Source: Clostridia bacterium
GTDB lineage: Bacteria > Bacillota > Clostridia > Oscillospirales > Acutalibacteraceae
Direction: 5' to 3'
DNA: 64,000 nt
NCBI GenBank assembly: GCA_900766585.1
Contig: CAAFVV010000028.1
Location: 13,351 to 77,350, forward strand
Part shown: positions 58,750 through 64,000 of the stretch, in pieces
Layout of the letters: every line of letters starts with the position of its first letter
Position numbering within the stretch: the first letter of the stretch is position 1
Notes under the pieces: generated by a model
Told to the model about the DNA's origin: nothing
The model's input: only the letters and a program-made list of their open reading frames with translations
The model's database searches: none
Translations under genes and position numbers: made by a program

Positions 58750-59491
58750 GCTGTTCTCCTTTCTGCTCCGCCGTTTTCACAAAGCTGTAACCGGAACGGC
58801 GCGCCTGTTCGTGCTGCCGGGCACGGGGGATCGGATAAATCCGCCCGTCCCGCCGGTAGTTCGCACCGGTCTGATGAAACAAAAAGCTCACACCGGCACG
58901 CAAACACTGCTCCCGCAGCGAGCGTATCCACGCGTCGTCGCATACCCGCGCACCCTCGCCGGATTCCCCGCCCGCCGTCACCTGCTCAATGCCGCCCGTC
59001 AAAAACAGCGACAGGTCGATCGGAGTCAGCAGCGGTTCGCAGACGATATGGCGATGGTGCAGCGGCAGCGACAGAAACACCGGCAGCCGCCGGTCAGCGC
59101 ACAGCTGATTTTCGCAGGTGCAGCCGACTGTGACATTGTCCCAGCCGTCGCCCCAGTCGGGCGGCAGACAGGCAGAAAGCCTTGTAATGCGTTTGGTGAT
59201 AAAGAAAAAGTGCAGATCCTGCCGCGTGCGGATCATATCCCACGCCTCCGCCCGCCAGGCATCGGCCTCCTCCACGAGAAAATCCGAGGAAAAGCAGGTG
59301 TAGACATAGTCGCCGTCGGGGCGCAGCGTGTATGCCCCCCTGCGGTCACGCTTGAGCGGCAGGGCAAACTGCCCCGTGCGGGTGACAGCGGTGCTGTCCC
59401 GCCCGTGCCGGGCATCGGCACGGTAGACATAGCACCGGTCGCAGCCGGGGCTGTAGCGATGACAGCCGTGCCAGGGGTTCCAGCCGGACAT
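58742..59491 (-). CDS. DUF5131 (Gp37/Gp68-like) family protein
   Basis: This 249-residue protein has the DUF5131 pattern: GWNPWHGCHRYSPGCDRCYVY at the start (a CxxxxxxxCxxC cysteine set that could hold a metal or Fe-S cluster), FSSDFLVEE, ITKRITRL, GCTCENQ and a C-terminal LFHQTGANYRRDG. The name comes from phage proteins but the family is common in chromosomes; its function is unknown. I take the ATG at 59491 because the in-frame ATG at 59518 overlaps the -10 box of its own promoter. Confidence 0.85.
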   Translation of the reverse strand: MSGWNPWHGCHRYSPGCDRCYVYRADARHGRDSTAVTRTGQFALPLKRDRRGAYTLRPDGDYVYTCFSSDFLVEEADAWRAEAWDMIRTRQDLHFFFITKRITRLSACLPPDWGDGWDNVTVGCTCENQLCADRRLPVFLSLPLHHRHIVCEPLLTPIDLSLFLTGGIEQVTAGGESGEGARVCDDAWIRSLREQCLRAGVSFLFHQTGANYRRDGRIYPIPRARQHEQARRSGYSFVKTAEQKGEQHG

Positions 59492-59516
59492 GACGCGCAC
59501 CTCGCTTTCTTTTGCC

Positions 59517-59545
59517 ATTATACCACCGCTTTTGCGGGTTGGCAA
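59517..59545 (-). promoter_or_regulatory. Sigma-A promoter of the DUF5131-aroK operon
   Basis: TTGCCA (59540-59545), 17 bp, TATAAT (59517-59522) on the minus strand. The -10 box overlaps the ATG at 59518, so translation must begin further down. Confidence 0.75.
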
Positions 59546-59556
59546 GGCAAAAAGGC

Positions 59557-59585
59557 TGGACAAGCGGCGCCGACTGTGCTAAAAT
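59557..59585 (+). promoter_or_regulatory. Sigma-A promoter of ddh
   Basis: TGGACA (59557-59562), 17 bp, TAAAAT (59580-59585), back to back with the DUF5131 promoter. Confidence 0.7.
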
Positions 59586-59615
59586 AGGCAAAAAAGCAGG
59601 ATAGGAGCGAGAACT

Positions 59616-60596
59616 ATGGCCATTCGGGTAGGTATATACGGTTACGGCAATTTGGGACGCGGCGTGGAACAGGCGCTGCGGGAATGTCCGGATATGACAC
59701 TTTGCGGGGTATTTACCCGCCGCGATCCGGCCGCGCTGACGCTTTCGACGCCGGGCGTGCCGGTGTGGCGGGCGGATGAAGCACCACAGCGGGCTAAGGA
59801 GCTGGACGTGCTGATCCTCTGCGGCGGCAGCGCCACCGATCTGCCGAAGCAGACGCCGGAGCTTGCGAAGCTGTGCTGCGTGGTGGACAGCTTTGACACC
59901 CACGCCTGCATTCCGGAGCATTTTGCGGCCGTGGATGCCGCCGCGCGTGAAGCGGGTACAACCGCCGCCATCTCGGTCGGCTGGGATCCCGGCATGTTCT
60001 CGCTGGCGCGGCTGTATGCGGGCGCGATCCTGCCGAACGGCAGGGATTACACGTTTTGGGGCAAGGGCGTGAGTCAGGGACACTCCGACGCCGTGCGCCG
60101 GATCGAGGGCGTTTTGGATGCGCGGCAGTACACGGTGCCGGTGGCGTCGGCGCTTGAAGCTGTGCGCAGCGGCGCACAGCCGACGCTGTCGACCCGCGAA
60201 AAGCACACCCGCGAGGTATACGTGGTCGCCAAAGAGGATGCCGACCGCGAGCGGATCACCCGCGAGATCGTGACCATGCCGCACTATTTTGACGAATACG
60301 ACACCACGGTGCATTTCATCACCGCCGAGGAGATGAAGCGCGACCACAGCGGACTGCCCCACGGCGGTATGGTGCTGCGCTCCGGCGTGACCGGCAATGG
60401 CCACCACCACCTGATCGAATACGCGCTCAAGCTAGATTCCAACCCCGAATTCACGGCGGGCGTGCTGACCGCCATGGCGCGCGCCGTCTGCCGTCTGAAT
60501 CGCGAGGGACGCACCGGCTGCGTCACCGTAATGGACGTGCCGCCCGCCTATCTGTCCCCGCTGCCGGCGGAGGAGCTGCGCAAAACGCTGCTGTAA
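59616..60596 (+). CDS. ddh: meso-Diaminopimelate D-dehydrogenase
   Basis: This 326-residue enzyme makes meso-diaminopimelate from tetrahydrodipicolinate in one NADPH-dependent step, for lysine and peptidoglycan. The nucleotide motif GYGNLGRGVE, CGGSATDLP, DSFDTHACIPEHF and SVGWDPGMFSL are characteristic, as are the substrate-site residues GKGVSQGHSDAVR and SGVTGNGHHH. The start follows AGGATAGGAGCGAGAACT. It shows that the wall is of the meso-DAP type. Confidence 0.96.
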   Translation: MAIRVGIYGYGNLGRGVEQALRECPDMTLCGVFTRRDPAALTLSTPGVPVWRADEAPQRAKELDVLILCGGSATDLPKQTPELAKLCCVVDSFDTHACIPEHFAAVDAAAREAGTTAAISVGWDPGMFSLARLYAGAILPNGRDYTFWGKGVSQGHSDAVRRIEGVLDARQYTVPVASALEAVRSGAQPTLSTREKHTREVYVVAKEDADRERITREIVTMPHYFDEYDTTVHFITAEEMKRDHSGLPHGGMVLRSGVTGNGHHHLIEYALKLDSNPEFTAGVLTAMARAVCRLNREGRTGCVTVMDVPPAYLSPLPAEELRKTLL

Positions 60597-60612
60597 AGTA
60601 AATATAAAGAGT

Positions 60613-60656
60613 AAACCGCGCCCCGCTGTGTATCCACACACAGTGGGGCGCGGTTT
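60613..60656. terminator. Bidirectional terminator between ddh and the exported-protein cluster
   Basis: AAACCGCGCCCC and the continuing CTGTGT pair with ACACAG and GGGGCGCGGTTT; a six-base loop closes it, and ATTC follows. Confidence 0.85.
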
Positions 60657-60680
60657 ATTCTGCTCCCGTTTACGGTAAAA

Positions 60681-61484
60681 TCATTTGATCCCGTCGTCGC
60701 GGTGATCCCACAGGGCGTTGAGCCGGTCAAGCGCCGTCTGCGGATCGAGCCTGCCGGCCTTGACATCGGCAAGCAGCTGATCCGCCTGCTCCATCTGCTG
60801 TTTGCGGGCGTCCTTCACGGCGGCATCCTTTGCACCCGCATATTCCATCTCCAAAAGCCCCCGCACAGAGTCCTGCTCGGCAAGAAATGTGCGGCTCCAG
60901 TCGGTCGGGCAGTACGCTTTCGCCCAGTTGTTTAACTTGCTCTGGTAGATGAAATAGCGTTCCCGCATGTCGAGATACGACAGGGTTTTCTCCTCGGTGA
61001 CAATGGCGGTATCCGCATCAATCACCGTCTCGCTCTTGAGTATCTCGTCGAGCCGGTCGGCAAGCAAAAAGCAATCATCCCGCAGCCGGCAAAGCTCCGC
61101 TTCGGACAAAGCGGCAGACGGGGCAGCAAATCCGTTCAGCTCCTGCGCGGCAAAATCCGAGGCAACCAGCAGAGCCGCCACGGCTTTGGCCTGCCGCTCG
61201 GAAAGCTGATCGGTGGCAAGCTTCAGCGTGTTTTTGCCGGTGTCCATGCCGCAGAGCGTCACCTGCAGCTCCGGCTGCCGCAGCTGATCGGTCAGCGACG
61301 CCCGCAGGTCATCCTCATCCTCAAGCCCGTCGCAAAGCGAAAAGGAGGCTGCCAGCTTTTCCGGTTCCAGCGGCAGAGCGTCCTCCCGCTTTTCCGCCGT
61401 TAATTTTTGCGCCAGTGCCGCACCGCAGACAATGCCAACAACCAAAAGCGCAGACAGGGCTATCATCAAAATTCTTTTTTTCAC
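60681..61484 (-). CDS. Exported helical protein of unknown function
   Basis: This 267-residue protein starts with a signal peptide or anchor (MKKRILMIALSALLVVGIVCGAALA), and the rest is mostly helical and acidic. No family is recognised. Residues 120-200 (EAELCRLRDDCFLLADRLDEIL onward) look like long helices. The GTG start follows GGGGAGGAATCACCT. It is the last of four same-strand exported-protein genes and ends before a strong terminator. Confidence 0.7.
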   Translation of the reverse strand: MKKRILMIALSALLVVGIVCGAALAQKLTAEKREDALPLEPEKLAASFSLCDGLEDEDDLRASLTDQLRQPELQVTLCGMDTGKNTLKLATDQLSERQAKAVAALLVASDFAAQELNGFAAPSAALSEAELCRLRDDCFLLADRLDEILKSETVIDADTAIVTEEKTLSYLDMRERYFIYQSKLNNWAKAYCPTDWSRTFLAEQDSVRGLLEMEYAGAKDAAVKDARKQQMEQADQLLADVKAGRLDPQTALDRLNALWDHRDDGIK

Positions 61485-61629
61485 AGGTGATTCCTCCCCA
61501 TAATATTTGCATCAGATCACATTCTGCCGGCGGGAGCATGCGAATAAACGCAAAATCATTTGCTTTTCCTGCCTATCGCGTGAATAATTCATCTGTATAC
61601 ATGCCCTGCGTGATCAGGCACCTGTAACT

Positions 61630-62562
61630 TCATTTTCTCGTCATCTCATCCGGCACGGCGCGCACCATCGTGGTGAATGGAATCTCCTTGCCGTCACCGT
61701 CCACCGCCGTACCGGTAATGCGGTAACAGGGCTGCACGTGGGTGGCCTTGGTGTCATAGGCAAATTCCGCATAGACCGTCTCTATCGCCTCCAGCCGCAG
61801 GGACTTCACGCCGCGATTATAGGAATAGATATCCGTGTCCGTAGCACAGTCGTTTTTCGAAAGCAGGTCACTGACTGCGGCATAGCCGGCCGTTTTCACC
61901 GTCATATCCTCTGCCAACAAATCATAGGCGACCGAAACCTCATAGATTTCCTTTTGCGGACCGACCACTGCGTAAATGTGTGCATTGCCGACAACGGGAA
62001 GGCCGTTTAAACGGCGGCTGTAGGTCACGGATTTGGCATAGACACTCTCGTTGTCACCGCGCGAAAAGGTGAAATCCGCCGCCTGCGGTCTCCAGTCACC
62101 GTCATCCATAAGCCCGGATTTTTGAATGAATGCATCGGCGACCTGCACGGCTTCTTTGTCATCAAATTCCACAATACCGTATTCATAATTTGCCGGATAG
62201 CAAAGATATTGCAGCGTCCCGTTCGGATACAGCTTAAGCTGCCGGTCTCCGTCTTTATAGCTGGTATACAGCCCCTCCTGCTTCGGCGAAGCCGTCTCCA
62301 TGCCGAAAGCCGAAAGTGCGTGGGCGGTGTTGGCTTCGTCCCATTTCCGCCGCTCGATTTTATACAGCGGCAGCTCCGTTTCCAGTGACTCTGTTTTGTC
62401 CGAGACGGCGGAGATATCCGGCGGCACGGCGGAAAAATCGATCAAGTGCTCATTCGCCGGTTCGGCAAACGCCACGCGTCTGATGGAGGATTGTGTGCCG
62501 CAGCCATTCAGCAATAGCCCAAGCAAAGCCAATATAAGCAGCGCTAAAATACTCTTTTTCAT
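61630..62562 (-). CDS. Lipoprotein of unknown function
   Basis: This 310-residue protein has a signal peptide with lipobox LLNGC, so it is anchored outside the membrane. The mature part alternates strands and helices (LYPNGTLQYLCYPANYEYGIVEF, RRLNGLPVVGNAHIYAVVG) in a way reminiscent of YycH/YycI-like or PepSY-like sensor proteins, but the match is not good enough to name it. The start follows GGGAGAGGGAACT. A stable hairpin lies just upstream. Confidence 0.7.
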   Translation of the reverse strand: MKKSILALLILALLGLLLNGCGTQSSIRRVAFAEPANEHLIDFSAVPPDISAVSDKTESLETELPLYKIERRKWDEANTAHALSAFGMETASPKQEGLYTSYKDGDRQLKLYPNGTLQYLCYPANYEYGIVEFDDKEAVQVADAFIQKSGLMDDGDWRPQAADFTFSRGDNESVYAKSVTYSRRLNGLPVVGNAHIYAVVGPQKEIYEVSVAYDLLAEDMTVKTAGYAAVSDLLSKNDCATDTDIYSYNRGVKSLRLEAIETVYAEFAYDTKATHVQPCYRITGTAVDGDGKEIPFTTMVRAVPDEMTRK

Positions 62563-62587
62563 AGTTCCCTCTCCCGTTTTTCCGGGT

Positions 62588-62614
62588 CGCCCTGCCCTTT
62601 AGCAGGGCAGGGCG
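62588..62614 (-). promoter_or_regulatory. Intercistronic hairpin upstream of the lipoprotein gene
   Basis: CGCCCTGCCC (62588-62597) pairs perfectly with GGGCAGGGCG (62605-62614) around a seven-base loop. No T run follows on the minus strand, so it is more likely an RNA stability or processing element than a terminator. Confidence 0.55.
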
Positions 62615-62622
62615 CGGTATTC

Positions 62623-63264
62623 TTACTCCTTAGTGGTCACATCGCCTGTGCGATCCTTAGCGGCAGCAATAGATTTGATGTTTTCCTCCAGCGCGCTGAC
62701 ACGCTTTTCATCCAAAATGGTCACGGATTCTCCGCCCAACTTTTCTGTAATATAGGCGTCGTAAATGGCATCCAGTTTTTCCGCTGAATCGGTATCCGCC
62801 GGATCGGTATGGGCCTGGCGGTACGCATTGATTACAAAGTCATAATGCGCACCGTAAAGCTGGATACTCCTCTTGCTGCGCGCGACGACATCGTTCAGTT
62901 GCTCCGGTGTAATACCGTACAGCTCACAAAATGCATCGTTTTCCGCCTTGTCATCCGCATAATGTGCAGTTGCTTCCTTATAAAATTCTTCCAAAGAGGG
63001 AATGTCACTATTCCCTTTCAGATCCTGCTCAGCTAACGACGTTTTAGCTGCTTCCCTTGCCGCCTCCTGCACACTGAGTGTTTTACCCTCGGCAATAGCG
63101 TGAATACGCCACACTGCATCGAGCTCTGCACCTTTGACAGTCACATTTCCAATGCGAACCGCATCGTCGGCATGGGCAGAAATCGAGAAACCTAGCGTTC
63201 CGACAACCACCATAGTAGCAATAAGCGCAGCAGCAATTAAAAATTTCTTTTTGGAAAATTTCAT
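62623..63264 (-). CDS. Exported helical protein of unknown function
   Basis: This 213-residue protein has a clear signal peptide (KFSKKKFLIAAALIATMVVVG, cleavage after AHA) and a helical mature part that recalls the N-terminal module of SurA-type chaperones (GAELDAVWRIHAIAEGKTLSVQEAAREAA). The match is weak and no catalytic domain follows. The start follows AGAGGAGGGCTATAAA. It is 17 bp downstream of the gene cut by the IS and shares its lower GC content. Confidence 0.7.
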   Translation of the reverse strand: MKFSKKKFLIAAALIATMVVVGTLGFSISAHADDAVRIGNVTVKGAELDAVWRIHAIAEGKTLSVQEAAREAAKTSLAEQDLKGNSDIPSLEEFYKEATAHYADDKAENDAFCELYGITPEQLNDVVARSKRSIQLYGAHYDFVINAYRQAHTDPADTDSAEKLDAIYDAYITEKLGGESVTILDEKRVSALEENIKSIAAAKDRTGDVTTKE

Positions 63265-63281
63265 TTTATAGCCCTCCTCTT

Positions 63282-63811
63282 TTATCCGGTAATCACAGCA
63301 GACCCATCCACGGGATATTCGCGGGCAATCCCGGCATAATGCATATCAGACAACATGCTAGCAGCAATATCGAATATATCAGACATACCAGCTTCCCAAT
63401 CATAATAGTCGCGGACATACAGTGTAACCGTTTTGGCTCCTGAAGCGGAAATGGTTCCTTTCCCCCATAATTCACACCTGTTAACCGAGAGTTTCCAATC
63501 TGTTACACCATTGATATTATCAACAGTTGTTATTTTCTTCATTCCGTAGGTAATGTTTCGACCGGATACCCGCAAGGTAGACGCAGAACCGTTGACAATA
63601 TTATATACAGTTGTTCGATCACCTGAAATATCCGGTGTAGATAAGATAAAGCTGCTATTCAGTGTAACTTTAGCCCCTGTACAATTAAGAAAATGCAAAA
63701 GCATTGCTGAAGCGACGGGGTAGGCAATGGCATAGCTTTGTGCAGCAGTTCTTGCCGCCGCTGATTCTGTTGCGAGTGCAACAGATTTTAATAGATACTC
63801 ACCGCTGGGCA
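63282..63811 (-). pseudogene. 3' part of an exported-protein gene interrupted by an IS256-type element
   Basis: About 176 in-frame codons remain before the frame enters the left end of the IS. The retained part is strand-rich, with LHFLNCTGAKVTLNSSFIL, GMKKITTVDNINGVTDWKLSVN and a C-terminal YDWEAGMSD...MHYAGIAREYPVDGSA. That ending is found in small exported proteins of Clostridia whose function I do not know. The signal peptide and N-terminus should lie beyond the IS, outside the window. The apparent ATG at 63869 is antisense IS sequence and not the native start. Confidence 0.75.
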
Positions 63812-64000
63812 GAGACCGTCCCCAATATTGTGTAAACCTCCAATGTGGTGTAAAATAGAAAGAACACATTGGAGGAATTTTTATGACAAGAAGAAAGCGA
63901 ACCCCGGAAGAAGAGGCAAGAAGAGAAAAGATCCGCGAACTGCTGCAGGTAAGTAATATCGGCAGTATGGCAGATATACAAAATCTGTTTAAAGAAACCA
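63812..64000 (+). mobile_element. IS256-family insertion sequence, left end
   Basis: The left terminal repeat appears to begin with GAGACCGTCCCCAATATTG at 63812, and the transposase start lies about 70 bp inside. The right end and any target duplication are outside the window. Confidence 0.75.
63883..64000 (+). CDS. IS256-family transposase, N-terminus (truncated by window edge)
   Basis: The 39 codons visible read TRRKRTPEEEARREKIREL and then a SNIGSMADIQNLFKET segment. This is the usual N-terminus of the clostridial IS256-type (mutator, DDE) transposases, in which the 'domain for transposase binding' precedes the catalytic core. The start follows TTGGAGGAATTTTT. The catalytic residues lie outside the window, so whether it is intact cannot be judged. 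Confidence 0.85.
   Translation, partial: MTRRKRTPEEEARREKIRELLQVSNIGSMADIQNLFKET

Noticed and set aside
58742..59491. Prophage remnant, suggested by the Gp37/Gp68 name of DUF5131
   Set aside because: No other phage gene is present, and the gene is coupled to aroK; the family is widespread in chromosomes.
1..64000. tRNA, rRNA genes or CRISPR arrays
   Set aside because: Reading both strands I saw no TTCGAAT-type T-arm with a cloverleaf context, no rRNA core segment and no regularly spaced repeat.

Overview
The window is a GC-rich stretch of a spore-forming, Gram-positive anaerobe, most likely a member of the Clostridia (Oscillospirales/Ruminococcaceae-like). The evidence is AGGAGG-type ribosome binding sites, sigma-A promoters (TTGACA-N17-TATAAT type), spore genes (yabP, yabQ, spoVAD), a PrsA-like lipoprotein, meso-DAP dehydrogenase, ferrous iron uptake (FeoAB), a minimal Fe-S assembly pair (SufC-like plus one SufB/D-like scaffold) and HemW. 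I found no tRNA, rRNA or CRISPR array. Almost all of it reads as ordinary chromosomal core with tight operons and many hairpin terminators. Only the last ~1.5 kb, which is poorer in GC and carries an IS256-type element, looks like accessory DNA.

Layout. 1-3.8 kb: a large exported sugar-type solute-binding protein (3' end outside the window), divergent from a GntR-LacI hybrid regulator. 3.9-6.2 kb: minimal Fe-S assembly pair and a GtrA-like protein. 6.2-7.6 kb: MarR-DegV operon under a promoter wrapped in two palindromes. 7.7-9.5 kb: yabP-yabQ-divIC-yabR, in the same order as in Bacillus. 9.6-12.3 kb: nitrate/sulfonate-type ABC importer. 12.3-17.7 kb: Tex, Nudix hydrolase, M14 peptidase, PrsA-like lipoprotein. 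17.9-22.9 kb: Ca-type P-ATPase, DUF3783, orphan PTS IIC, SGNH hydrolase. 22.9-32.1 kb: one long leftward run lepA-hemW-GHL10 lipoprotein-GHL10/amidase-parA-parB. 32.3-39.6 kb: FeoB-associated peptide, FeoAB fusion, two ABC exporters, RNase HI. 39.7-42.6 kb: a 19-codon ORF coupled to spoVAD, then two PH-domain membrane proteins. 42.6-44.5 kb: two exported proteins behind tandem palindromes. 44.7-57.9 kb: two rightward runs (rluA-type synthase-luxS-DUF3810-rlmA; murI-DUF1934-argS-DEAD-rlmB-degenerate P-ATPase) and an EF-G paralogue. 57.9-60.6 kb: DUF5131-aroK-MGMT-like, divergent from ddh. 60.7-63.8 kb: four exported proteins of unknown function, the most upstream one cut by the IS.

Several groups share a theme. 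Envelope and wall: ddh (meso-DAP), murI, the amidase/GHL10 pair, PrsA-like and DivIC. Iron: FeoAB, its Cys-rich partner, the SufC/SufB-type pair and HemW. Translation: LepA, EF-G paralogue, ArgS, RlmA, RlmB, the pseudouridine synthase, Tex and YabR. The least explained items are the P1B-type ATPase-like protein that has lost its catalytic signatures, the ParA/ParB-like pair whose ParB lacks a DNA-binding domain, the small ORF coupled to spoVAD, the possible attenuator upstream of tex, and the exported-protein cluster at the right end.
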